15,946 nt of DNA from JBFKOL01 sp041628815 (lineage in GTDB: Bacteria > Bacteroidota > Bacteroidia > Chitinophagales > Saprospiraceae). The first letter of the stretch is position 1; the number at the start of each line of letters is the position of its first letter. The stretch is taken from contig JBFKOL010000065.1 of the NCBI GenBank assembly GCA_041628815.1, positions 1 to 15,946 of the forward strand, given 5' to 3'. Shown here in pieces: positions 1-7,760 of this stretch. Made by a program: the position numbers and the translations under genes. Below the pieces are notes generated by a model. It saw nothing but the letters and a program-made list of their open reading frames with translations, was not told the origin of the DNA and did not search any database.

Positions 1-574
1 CGTCAATTTCAACATTGCAAATAATGTCGACATTTTTTCCAACCACCAAATCTCCTCCAGGCATGGCACGGTCAAACTTCAGGTTGTAATCAAACCTGTT
101 GATGGTACCCGCGATTTTAAAACCAGCTTTGGGTCCCCTTCTGCCTTCAATAGTACCCTTATGCGTGACATTAAATTGTACCGGTTTGGTCACATCGCGA
201 ATGGTAAGATCTCCGTTGAGAACAAGCTGGTCATTTTCTTTGGCGATTTTACCCATAAATTTCAGCTCAGGGAATGCTTCTGCATTGAAAAAATCATCAC
301 TGCGCAGGTGGTTGTCCCTTCGCTCATTATCGGTATCAACGGAAGCAGTTTTAGCTGTAAATTCGACGGTGGCGCCGTCAAATTTGTCGCCCTTCGTGAT
401 TACTTTACCATCAAACTCATTGAATTTTCCTTCGGTCTCAGAAATACCCATATGAGTCACGGCAAATCCGATCCTCGCGTGTGATTTGTCGATGCTCCAT
501 TCCATTTGTGCAAACAAAAAAGAAGCGGTACCCGCCATGATGAAACAAAGAGTAAGTGATCGTACAATTTTCAT
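1..574 (-). CDS. YceI-family secreted protein, 3' end cut by window
   Basis: This reading frame starts at ATG 574 and runs off the left edge with about 191 codons visible. YceI proteins are periplasmic or secreted beta-barrels of the lipocalin type that bind polyisoprenoid-like lipids. The first 22 or so residues form a Sec signal peptide: MKIV, a hydrophobic core, then a likely cleavage after SFLFA before QMEWSIDKSH. Family hallmarks follow in order: a W-x-I-D-x-x-H-S/A start, G-x-F-x-x-F-D-G, the DNERRDNHLRSDDFF segment, PELKF, G-D-L-T-I-R-D-V-T-K-P-V, and a C-terminal strand ending near the edge. The usual length is about 190-200 residues, so only a few codons are missing. It is divergent from the MFS permease gene. 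Its leader begins with 7-bp repeats 9 nt upstream of the start. The family call is very secure; the ligand is unknown. Confidence 0.93.
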   Translation of the reverse strand, partial: MKIVRSLTLCFIMAGTASFLFAQMEWSIDKSHARIGFAVTHMGISETEGKFNEFDGKVITKGDKFDGATVEFTAKTASVDTDNERRDNHLRSDDFFNAEAFPELKFMGKIAKENDQLVLNGDLTIRDVTKPVQFNVTHKGTIEGRRGPKAGFKIAGTINRFDYNLKFDRAMPGGDLVVGKNVDIICNVEID

Positions 575-583
575 GTGTTACTG

Positions 584-618
584 TTTTAGTTTAGAGTTTA
601 GACTTGAAGTTTTTCAAA
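584..618. repeat. degenerate 7-bp-period repeat in YceI leader
   Basis: Read on the plus strand, five consecutive heptamers are TTTTAGT, TTAGAGT, TTAGACT, TGAAGTT and TTTCAAA. Rephased, the first ones read GTTTAGA-like. The array sits immediately upstream of the minus-strand YceI start, so it probably lies in that gene's 5' leader. It belongs with the other heptad arrays in this window. The rest of the 575-745 gap is AT-rich and shows no convincing promoter matching the Bacteroidota consensus. Confidence 0.55.
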
Positions 619-745
619 AAGTAAAATCACGAAATGTTAAAAATCCTGTAAATATTGTCAGGCAACCTGCAGGCTTCCATGACTTACTTTTTACATTGCA
701 TGGCTAACATTGAATGTGCTATCCTCAAAAATATAATGGTTTGCC

Positions 746-1957
746 ATGAAGCTCAATACTCGCATACAGCTTTCTACAATGATGTTCTTTCAATTCTTTA
801 TCTGGGGTTGCTGGTATGCCACCATGGGCACCTATTTGTTTAAAATTGGCTTCAGCGGGCTACAGGTAGGTGCTTCTTTCAGCACCGTCAATTGGGGGGC
901 GATACTTTCACCTTTTATTATAGGTATGATCGCAGACCGTTTTTTTTCTGCTGAGAAAGTAATGGCAGTCATACACCTGGCTGGTGCAGGCATCCTTTGG
1001 TATGTCTCTTCTGTCACTGATCCTGGAGTCTTTTTTTGGACGTTACTCTTTTATTCTGTGCTCTATATGCCGACGCTTGCTCTTGCCAATGCCATCAGTT
1101 TCTACCAAATGGAAAATACGGAAAAAGAATTTCCGACTATCAGGGTACTGGGCACACTGGGGTGGATAGCTGCAGGCACGATGATCAGTTTTATGAAATA
1201 CGAGGACAGCCACATGCAGTTTCAGGTAGCAGCAATCGTGTCAGTGGCACTTGGATTATTTGCCTTTTTCCTACCCAATACACCTCCAAAATCAAAGGGT
1301 AGAGCTCCCAATGTCAGGGATGTTCTCGGATTGGATACGTTGCAGCTCATGAAAGATCGCAGTTTTGCCATATTTATCATCAGTTCGCTCCTCATTTCAA
1401 TTCCACTGGCCTTTTACTACAGTTTTACCAATCCTTTTCTCAACGATATGGGCATGGAAAACGCAGCTTTTAAAATGACCTTCGGACAGTGGTCTGAGAT
1501 CTTATTTCTCCTCCTCATGCCCTTGTTTTTTATGCGATTGGGTGTTAAAAAGATGATGCTGATAGGTATGATCGCCTGGGTGACCAGGTATCTACTATTT
1601 GCTTATGGCAATGGCGATGAACTCGTATTCATGTACTATATCGCCATCATTCTTCATGGCATCTGTTTTGATTTTTTCTTTGTGACAGGTCAGATATATG
1701 TAGACAAGGCTGCTCCAAAGGAAATACAGGCGAGCGCCCAAGGATTCATTGCCTTGATCACCTACGGTGTGGGAATGTTGATCGGGTCATGGGCTTCTGG
1801 GTGGTTCGTAGACCTCTACACCTCCTCTGAAGGACAAAGACTTTGGCCGGCCATATGGATGGTTCCGGCCATTATGGCTTTTGTTATCAGCATTCTGTTC
1901 TTTGTCCTGTTCCAGGAAAAGAAAGGCGACGACTTGGAAATTCACATTGCGGAATAG
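746..1957 (+). CDS. MFS transporter, nucleoside:H+ symporter (NupG) family
   Basis: This 403-residue polytopic membrane protein has about 12 hydrophobic segments spread over its length. It matches the nucleoside:H+ symporter family (NupG/XapB type, Nuc_H_symport). The N-terminus, MKLNTRIQLSTMMFFQFFIW followed by GCWYATMGTYL, is the characteristic opening of the Bacteroidota branch, and the internal segment GQIYVDKAAPKEIQASAQG is typical of the second half. It should import a nucleoside or a related sugar compound with protons across the inner membrane. Bacteroidota paralogues often sit beside Gfo/Idh/MocA oxidoreductases and may carry other glycosides, so the substrate is not certain. Here the oxidoreductase gene is convergent, 243 bp away. 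The start is the only ATG that gives the full conserved N-terminus; no clear Shine-Dalgarno sequence precedes it. Confidence 0.88.
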   Translation: MKLNTRIQLSTMMFFQFFIWGCWYATMGTYLFKIGFSGLQVGASFSTVNWGAILSPFIIGMIADRFFSAEKVMAVIHLAGAGILWYVSSVTDPGVFFWTLLFYSVLYMPTLALANAISFYQMENTEKEFPTIRVLGTLGWIAAGTMISFMKYEDSHMQFQVAAIVSVALGLFAFFLPNTPPKSKGRAPNVRDVLGLDTLQLMKDRSFAIFIISSLLISIPLAFYYSFTNPFLNDMGMENAAFKMTFGQWSEILFLLLMPLFFMRLGVKKMMLIGMIAWVTRYLLFAYGNGDELVFMYYIAIILHGICFDFFFVTGQIYVDKAAPKEIQASAQGFIALITYGVGMLIGSWASGWFVDLYTSSEGQRLWPAIWMVPAIMAFVISILFFVLFQEKKGDDLEIHIAE

Positions 1958-2025
1958 GGCCCTAAATTCGTGCCGTTTCGCATGGCCCGTCGCAGTTGGT
2001 ATATTCAAGAAATAGGTAAGGTTAT

Positions 2026-2101
2026 AAGCCGCTTCGGTGCAAGATCAGGCGCACAATTTGCCGACAGTTGCGAACCTGTCGGCAAGTTAAGTGGCTTTTT
2101 T
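2026..2101 (+). terminator. hairpin followed by T-run, candidate terminator for the MFS gene
   Basis: A perfect 10-bp inverted repeat, TTGCCGACAG (2058-2067) and CTGTCGGCAA (2076-2085), encloses an 8-nt loop. A wider pair, AAGCCGCTT (2026-2034) with AAGTGGCTT (2089-2097), can close around it with a single G-U wobble, and a T-run follows at 2096-2101. The T-run is about 10 nt from the inner stem but directly abuts the outer stem. The element lies 100 bp after the MFS stop codon, between convergent genes, so intrinsic termination on the plus strand is the simplest reading. Confidence 0.6.
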
Positions 2102-2118
2102 GACATCCGAGGCGTATT

Positions 2119-2168
2119 GGGTTGATCTGACCGAATTTGTCCAATATTGGTCAATCATAAGACAACCC
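2119..2168. other. second imperfect hairpin in the convergent gap
   Basis: GAT-c-TGACC (2124-2132) can pair with GGTCA-ATC (2149-2156), with one bulged C. GGGTT (2119-2123) and AACCC (2164-2168) can extend the stem across an internal loop. The loop contains the start of the perfect palindrome CCAATATTGG (2141-2150). It lies 33 bp past the end of the oxidoreductase gene on the minus strand, so it may help end that transcript or be a protein-binding palindrome. There is no T-run on the minus side. Confidence 0.35.
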
Positions 2169-2200
2169 GAACCTGATAAATTGCATTTTTAGATAGCCCC

Positions 2201-3601
2201 TCAGCCCCGTACCAGCATCGAAACGGGATCCCAATGAACAATGCGTTTGTCAAAATAGCTCACGTTAGTGGCAAGGGCGGGCCCTGCTGCTCTCATACCA
2301 AACGTGGCATCCTCAACAAGAGGCGTATCGTTTCTAATGGCGTCGGCAAAATACCACCAATGGTCACGATGAGAGCTGTATCCTTCAGGGACCGTGTATT
2401 CCAGATCTCTAGGTGCCTGCATTTCGGGTTTGGCAGGGGGATAGTGCGCATCGTACCACTTTTCAAAATCGGCTTGTTGAGCTTTTGAGAACGTGGCATA
2501 TGAGTCCCATCCACCGTATTGCGGAACGGTGTTGACCTTTGACCGTTGAATGCTTATCCCATTCCAACCGATGGTCATCACTCCTTCATTTCCAATAAGG
2601 CGCACATGCGAACCACCACCCGATCCATCGACAAAGTTCACCCTCATCTGAACATTAAATGCCGGATGATTTTTTGTTGCAGGATAATCATATAATCCCA
2701 AGGTTACGTCTGGAACATCTCTTCCATCTTGCCAAAACCTCAAGCCTCCCGTGGCATATATTCTCTCTGGACCCAGCGAAGATGTGATCACATGAAGTGC
2801 ACTGAACAGGTGGACAAACAAATCACCGGCTACACCTGTACCGTAATCCCTGTAGTTGCGCCACCTAAAAAATCGCACTGGATCATAATCCATTTTTGGG
2901 GCATCTCCGAGAAATCGTTCCCAGTCTACTGTCCCTGATTTAGCATCAGTGGGAATGGAATATTGCCACGCACCCAGGGCACTGCTGCGGTCATATCTTA
3001 TATCCGCCAAGTTCAATTCTCCGATGATACCCGATTCGAAGAGTTCTTTCGCTTTAAGTGTTTCTATTCCGCTGACCCTTTGGCTGCCAATGATCAATGG
3101 TAAACCAGATTTTTTTTCCGCTTTGATCATATCATGTCCTTCCTCAATGTGATGCATCATCGGCTTTTCGCAGTACACGGCCTTGCCGGCTTCCAGTGCT
3201 GCAATGGTCATATGATCGTGCCAGTGATCGGAGGTCGAAATACAAACGGCATCTATATCCGGTCGATCAAGGATTGTCCTGTAGTCATTGGTGGTGAAAA
3301 GATGATCTCCAAAAACCTCTTTCATTCTTACCAAACGACCCCTATAAAGATCGCAAGCAGCCGCGATTTCAAGCCCTTCCACTGAAGTCGCTGCACGCGC
3401 ATTGCTGAAACCTTGAATGCCACAACCTATCATCGCCAGACGTATCTGGTCATTGGGCCCATAGCTCGACGCAACTGGATCTATCCTTGGAAGCAATAGG
3501 CGACCATTTGCCATGGAAGCTTTGTGCAGTGTTCCCAATGCTGCACCTCCGGCAGCCATTTTCTTAATAAATGTTCTTCTCGAACGCTTTTTCCGATACA
3601 T
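2201..3601 (-). CDS. Gfo/Idh/MocA family oxidoreductase with Tat signal
   Basis: This 466-residue NAD(P)-dependent oxidoreductase starts at ATG 3601. Residues 7-13 read SRRTFIK, a good twin-arginine export motif, followed by an alanine/glycine-rich hydrophobic stretch. The mature enzyme is therefore probably folded before export to the periplasm with its cofactor bound. The Rossmann fold begins near residue 52, with the dinucleotide motif G59-C-G-I-Q-G64. The catalytic EKP signature of the family is at residues 144-146 (YCEKPMMHH), and the C-terminal alpha/beta substrate domain fills the rest. Exported members in Bacteroidota usually act on sugars or sugar-derived compounds, but the substrate cannot be read from the sequence. 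It lies 56 bp downstream of mnmG on the same strand and could be read through from it. It is convergent with the NupG-type permease gene, a frequent genomic partner of this family. Confidence 0.92.
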   Translation of the reverse strand: MYRKKRSRRTFIKKMAAGGAALGTLHKASMANGRLLLPRIDPVASSYGPNDQIRLAMIGCGIQGFSNARAATSVEGLEIAAACDLYRGRLVRMKEVFGDHLFTTNDYRTILDRPDIDAVCISTSDHWHDHMTIAALEAGKAVYCEKPMMHHIEEGHDMIKAEKKSGLPLIIGSQRVSGIETLKAKELFESGIIGELNLADIRYDRSSALGAWQYSIPTDAKSGTVDWERFLGDAPKMDYDPVRFFRWRNYRDYGTGVAGDLFVHLFSALHVITSSLGPERIYATGGLRFWQDGRDVPDVTLGLYDYPATKNHPAFNVQMRVNFVDGSGGGSHVRLIGNEGVMTIGWNGISIQRSKVNTVPQYGGWDSYATFSKAQQADFEKWYDAHYPPAKPEMQAPRDLEYTVPEGYSSHRDHWWYFADAIRNDTPLVEDATFGMRAAGPALATNVSYFDKRIVHWDPVSMLVRG

Positions 3602-3657
3602 AGGTCAATTTTATAAAAGGACCGAAAATAGCGTTTTTCCCAGGTAATATCCCAGCT

Positions 3658-5526
3658 TCATCGACCCATGTGAACGAGTAGAACCGAAATATCGGATGGA
3701 GAAACACCACTTATCCTGCTCGCCTGTCCTATGGTCAAGGGTTTAAGCGAGGACAGTTTTTCCCTTGCTTCAGCTGACAGTGAACCAATGGATTCGTAAT
3801 CAAAGTCCGCACGGATCTGCACATATTCCAGACGATTCATCTTTTCTACCATTTCACGTTCTTTTTCTATGTATCCGGCATATTTTTGATCAATTTCCGC
3901 CGTTTGAACATGCTCTTTTCTCTTTGTTTCCAAGAACGCTTTTACATCTGGAAGCACGTCTGCGATTTCTGATAGTGTTATATGAGGCCTCGAGAGCACA
4001 CTTTGCAGCCTGACCCTTTGTGTCAGGGGGGCAGAGTTTTTATGTTGCAGATAGCCGTTAATCAGATCGGGGTCGACGCTGGTCTTTTCAATAAAGGATT
4101 GGATTTCCTTTATGGCATTTATTTTTACTTCCACAGCTTTCATACGGTCGTCCATATCTTTCATGCCCAGTCGATGGGCCAATGGAGACAGGCGCAGGTC
4201 GGCATTGTCCTGCCTCAATAATATTCGGTATTCAGCCCTCGAAGTGAACATCCTGTAGGGCTCTTTGGTGCCCTTGTTGACGAGATCATCTATCAAAACA
4301 CCGATGTAGGCATCCGATCGTTTCAGGATGAATGGAGAATTTTCATTGATTTTGAGGTGCGCATTGATTCCTGCCATCAACCCCTGGCACGCTGCCTCTT
4401 CGTAACCTGTGGTACCGTTGATCTGGCCTGCAAAGAACAATCCTCGCACCAGCCGGGTCTCAAGTGATGGCGTCAGCTGCGTGGGCTGAAAGAAATCATA
4501 TTCGATGGCATATCCGGGCCTGAACATCTTGGCTTTTTCAAAACCAGGTATCTTCCTGAGCGCTTTGTACTGAACATCTTCGGGCAAAGAACTACTGAAA
4601 CCATTGACGTAAATCTCACATGTATCTCGACCCTCCGGCTCAACAAAGAGCTGGTGCCTGTCGCGCGATGAAAAACGATCTATTTTGTCCTCTATGGAAG
4701 GACAGTACCTCGGTCCAAGGCCTCTTATTCTTCCATTGAACATGGGTGACCGGTCAAACCCCGTCTTGAGGATATCGTGAACTTCCGGATTAGTGTAAGT
4801 GACATGACAAGGAATCTGTTCGGTTAATGGCGGCGTATCTGTAAAGGAAAACGAACCGGGATCTGCATCTCCGTGCTGTACCTCCATCTTGTTCCAATCC
4901 AATGTCCGGCCATCTACCCTTGGTGGAGTGCCCGTTTTCATGCGGCTCGCTTCGAACCCAAGCTCCCTAAGCTGTTCGGTGATACCCGTAGCGGCCCTTT
5001 CACCGGCGCGACCTCCCCCAAATTGCTTTTCACCTATGTGTATTAATCCATTGAGAAAGGTCCCGTTGGTAAGAATGACCGATTTGGAACGAATCTCCAG
5101 GCCCATCCCGGTCCTTACTCCCCGGACTACACCATCTTTTACGACAATACCGGTGACCATTTCCTGCCAAAAATCGATCATGGGATGTGCTTCGAGCATA
5201 TTCCGCCACTTTCGCGCAAACTCCATCCTGTCGCTCTGCGCTCTCGGACTCCACATGGCAGGTCCTTTGGATCTATTGAGCATCCGGAATTGGATCATGG
5301 TATGGTCAGTGACAATTCCCGAATACCCTCCAAGCGCATCTATTTCCCTGACGATCTGACCTTTGGCCACGCCACCCATGGCCGGATTACAGGACATCTG
5401 TGCGATGGTCTGCATATTCATCGTCACGAGCATGACCCTGCTGCCCAGATTGGCTGCTGCTACAGCAGCTTCACAACCGGCGTGACCGGCACCCACGACG
5501 ATGACATCGTATTCGGGAAACATCAT
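3658..5526 (-). CDS. mnmG: tRNA uridine-5-carboxymethylaminomethyl(34) synthesis enzyme MnmG
   Basis: This 622-residue protein is MnmG (GidA), the FAD-dependent partner of MnmE. Together they install the carboxymethylaminomethyl group at U34 of several tRNAs in the cytoplasm, with methylene-tetrahydrofolate as carbon donor. The N-terminal FAD motif is G12-x-G14-x-x-G17 in VVGAGHAGCEAA. Both family signatures are present: GPRYCPSIEDKI in the middle and GQINGTTGYEEAACQG after it. The segment GGRAGERAATGITEQLRELG is also diagnostic, and the length is normal for the family. Two ATG codons in tandem, at 5526 and 5523, could each start translation. No mnmE gene is visible. The upstream 246-bp gap carries two repeat arrays in the likely leader, so expression may be affected by them. 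Confidence 0.97.
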   Translation of the reverse strand: MMFPEYDVIVVGAGHAGCEAAVAAANLGSRVMLVTMNMQTIAQMSCNPAMGGVAKGQIVREIDALGGYSGIVTDHTMIQFRMLNRSKGPAMWSPRAQSDRMEFARKWRNMLEAHPMIDFWQEMVTGIVVKDGVVRGVRTGMGLEIRSKSVILTNGTFLNGLIHIGEKQFGGGRAGERAATGITEQLRELGFEASRMKTGTPPRVDGRTLDWNKMEVQHGDADPGSFSFTDTPPLTEQIPCHVTYTNPEVHDILKTGFDRSPMFNGRIRGLGPRYCPSIEDKIDRFSSRDRHQLFVEPEGRDTCEIYVNGFSSSLPEDVQYKALRKIPGFEKAKMFRPGYAIEYDFFQPTQLTPSLETRLVRGLFFAGQINGTTGYEEAACQGLMAGINAHLKINENSPFILKRSDAYIGVLIDDLVNKGTKEPYRMFTSRAEYRILLRQDNADLRLSPLAHRLGMKDMDDRMKAVEVKINAIKEIQSFIEKTSVDPDLINGYLQHKNSAPLTQRVRLQSVLSRPHITLSEIADVLPDVKAFLETKRKEHVQTAEIDQKYAGYIEKEREMVEKMNRLEYVQIRADFDYESIGSLSAEAREKLSSLKPLTIGQASRISGVSPSDISVLLVHMGR

Positions 5527-5572
5527 TTTATCTTTTCAGCTTGCAAAAATCGGATTTTCTTGGAAAAGATGT

Positions 5573-5607
5573 TGTCGGATGTCGGTGGTCAGTCGTCAGT
5601 TGTCATC
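5573..5607. repeat. degenerate 7-bp-period repeat upstream of mnmG
   Basis: Five adjacent heptamers on the plus strand read TGTCGGA, TGTCGGT, GGTCAGT, CGTCAGT and TGTCATC, sharing GTC at positions 2-4. The array lies 47 bp upstream of the mnmG start, where a promoter or leader would be expected. A near-match to the Bacteroidota -7 box (GATTTTTG on the minus strand) lies between the array and the gene, but it has no good upstream TTG partner, so I do not list it as a promoter. Confidence 0.6.
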
Positions 5608-5660
5608 TTACCATAGTTTTGTTGCAGGATGCTTTCTTAGCCAAAAGAAGCTTAAGCGGA

Positions 5661-5716
5661 GTCGGGTTGTGGGGTTGTGGGGTTGTGGGGTTGTGGGGTT
5701 GTGGGGTTGTGGGGAA
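5661..5716 (+). repeat. G-rich 8-bp tandem repeat, potential G-quadruplex
   Basis: Seven octamers run head to tail: GTCGGGTT, then five exact GTGGGGTT units, then GTGGGGAA. This puts six runs of four G on the plus strand, each separated by TTGT, which is enough for a stable G-quadruplex. The array sits between the end of the acetoacetyl-CoA synthetase gene and the start of mnmG, both on the minus strand. The G-rich strand is therefore the template for any transcript passing leftward. Unit number is likely to vary by slippage. Confidence 0.9.
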
Positions 5717-5772
5717 TGAATTTCGATCTAGCAAATGTCAAAAAAAGCCTATCTGAAATCTCTTACTACTGC

Positions 5773-7746
5773 TCAACTGTCGCTTGATGGAGTTACGGTA
5801 CTCCTTGATCTGGCGTATTCCGCGAAGAAATCAAGTGAAGACGGGTTGCGCATAGCGCCGCGGTTGGCGGCTTTATCGGGATGTATACCCATCAATATTT
5901 TTTTTACAGGTGCCTCCAGTTTTTTTCCACTGATGGTATAGGGTACCTCGGGGATTTGAACTACCACATCCGGGACATGTCTTGGAGAGTGATCGGACCT
6001 GAGCCTTTTATTGATATTATAGACCAGGGTTTCATCCATCGTTTGTCCCGGCTTGAGAACCACAAACAGGGGCATAAATGACACACCGTCTTTCTCCACA
6101 TGGATAATTATGGCATCCTGGATGGCTGGTATTTTATCCAGGGATCGATAGATCTCTGCCGTTCCGATCCTTATGCCCTGCCGATTGAGTGTCGCATCAG
6201 ATCTGCCATAGACGACCAGTCCCAGTCGCGGAGTGATTCTGATCCAGTCACCGTGACGCCAGATACCACCCGGGTAGTGTTCGAAATAGGATGCGAGGTA
6301 TCGCTTCTTTTCAGGATCGTTCCAGAAATACACGGGCATAGAAGGCATAGCTTTGGAGATTACCATCTCTCCCACTTCATCGATCACGGATGTCCCGGAC
6401 TCATCGAGGGCATAAAGGGCAACGCCTAATGCACGCTTCTGAATCTCTCCAGTAAATACGGGCTCCGTAGGTACACCGCCGATAAATGCCGTGCAAACAT
6501 CCGTTCCTCCGCTCATCGATACCAGCCACAGGTCATTCTTTACCGATGCATAAACCCATTCAAATGCCTCAGTTGGCAGAGGAGCACCCGTTGAACTGAC
6601 TGACCTCAGCCGTGATAGGTCAAAAGTGCGACCCGGTTGTTTCCCTGACTTCATACATGCCACCAGGAAAGGGGCGCTTGTCCCGAAATGGTCAATAACC
6701 AAATCCTGGGACATTTTCCACAGGGCATCAAGATCCGGATACGAAGGACTGCCATCGTAGAGTACGATGGTGGCTCCACAGAGCATTGCCGCCTGTACAT
6801 AGTTCCACATCATCCATCCTGTCGTAGTATACCAAAAAAATCTTTCGCCCGGTTTAACGTCATTGTGAAACGTCAGGTATTTCAGGTGTTCAAGAAGCAT
6901 ACCTCCTTGGCTGTGTGTAATCGCTTTTGGCATTCCTGTTGTTCCCGAAGAATAGAGGATCCACATTGGATGATCAAACGGCACTCTTTTAAACTGGAGA
7001 TGAGCGGCTTTGCGGTTCATGATTTGTTCCCAGGTGACCCTTTGCCGGGTCCCTATATCTTCATTACCATTTACCGAGACTACCCATTTCAGACTTGACA
7101 GACCTTTGACTATTTCAAGTACCTCTTTTGAACGATTATACTTTTTACCGTTGTACACGTAATGTGCAGACACTATCAAAACGGAAGGTTCGATTTGTTG
7201 AAAACGGTCCAGTACACTGGCTCCACCGAAATCGGGTGAACAACTGGACCAGACTGCGCCGATCGTATTCGTGGCAAGAAAGGCAACGGTCGCCTCGGGA
7301 ATATTGGGCAAATAGGCCGCAACTCTATCACCTTCCCCTATTCCTTTGCCTTTCAACCAGGCAGCCATCTTGGCAACTGAGGAGCGCAAATTTTCCCAAC
7401 TGATTACCCTTTTAATACCAGATTCATTGTATGCTATAATCGCTGGATGGTCATCGGTCTGCATCCGAAAAATATGTTCGGCATAGTTCAGTTCTGTTCC
7501 GCCAAACCATTTCGTTTCAGGCATGGGATGATTCGTTCTGATAAACTCAGGAGTGCCATCATGAAGGATATCAAAGTACTTCCAGATCGATTTCCAGAAA
7601 TCCTGGTCATCTTCCACAGACCATGACCACAACGAGTCATAGGAGGAAAACTTGAGGTGGCAATAATCCTCCAGCCATTTTTTATATCGGGTAATATTGG
7701 AAGAGGCAATCAGATCCTCCGACGGCATCCAAATGGGCTTGCTCAT
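5773..7746 (-). CDS. aacS: acetoacetyl-CoA synthetase (acetoacetate--CoA ligase)
   Basis: This 657-residue adenylate-forming enzyme activates acetoacetate to acetoacetyl-CoA with ATP and CoA in the cytoplasm. The P-loop-like AMP-binding motif YSSGTTGMPK is at residues 265-274, the hinge GRSDATLNRQGIRIG follows in the C-terminal third, and the catalytic lysine lies in TISGKK (K608). The opening MSKPIWMPSEDLIASSNITR and the tail segment SLDFF are typical of acetoacetyl-CoA synthetase rather than acetyl-CoA synthetase. The open frame extends upstream to a TTG at 7764, but ATG 7746 gives the conserved N-terminus and leaves a 14-bp gap after the preceding acyl-CoA dehydrogenase stop. It is the last gene of the acyl-CoA cluster and presumably recovers acetoacetate released by a lyase encoded elsewhere. 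Confidence 0.92.
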   Translation of the reverse strand: MSKPIWMPSEDLIASSNITRYKKWLEDYCHLKFSSYDSLWSWSVEDDQDFWKSIWKYFDILHDGTPEFIRTNHPMPETKWFGGTELNYAEHIFRMQTDDHPAIIAYNESGIKRVISWENLRSSVAKMAAWLKGKGIGEGDRVAAYLPNIPEATVAFLATNTIGAVWSSCSPDFGGASVLDRFQQIEPSVLIVSAHYVYNGKKYNRSKEVLEIVKGLSSLKWVVSVNGNEDIGTRQRVTWEQIMNRKAAHLQFKRVPFDHPMWILYSSGTTGMPKAITHSQGGMLLEHLKYLTFHNDVKPGERFFWYTTTGWMMWNYVQAAMLCGATIVLYDGSPSYPDLDALWKMSQDLVIDHFGTSAPFLVACMKSGKQPGRTFDLSRLRSVSSTGAPLPTEAFEWVYASVKNDLWLVSMSGGTDVCTAFIGGVPTEPVFTGEIQKRALGVALYALDESGTSVIDEVGEMVISKAMPSMPVYFWNDPEKKRYLASYFEHYPGGIWRHGDWIRITPRLGLVVYGRSDATLNRQGIRIGTAEIYRSLDKIPAIQDAIIIHVEKDGVSFMPLFVVLKPGQTMDETLVYNINKRLRSDHSPRHVPDVVVQIPEVPYTISGKKLEAPVKKILMGIHPDKAANRGAMRNPSSLDFFAEYARSRSTVTPSSDS

Positions 7747-7760
7747 GGCCTGCAAGATGA

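Noticed and set aside
705..712. TAACATTG as a -7 promoter box for the MFS permease gene
   Set aside because: It has one mismatch to TAnnTTTG and no TTG at the expected upstream distance.
4889..5359. 156-codon plus-strand frame inside mnmG
   Set aside because: It lies wholly antisense to a strongly conserved gene and shows no protein family features.
5573..5716. CRISPR array suspected from repeats upstream of mnmG
   Set aside because: The units are 7-8 bp and directly abutting, with no spacers and no cas genes nearby.
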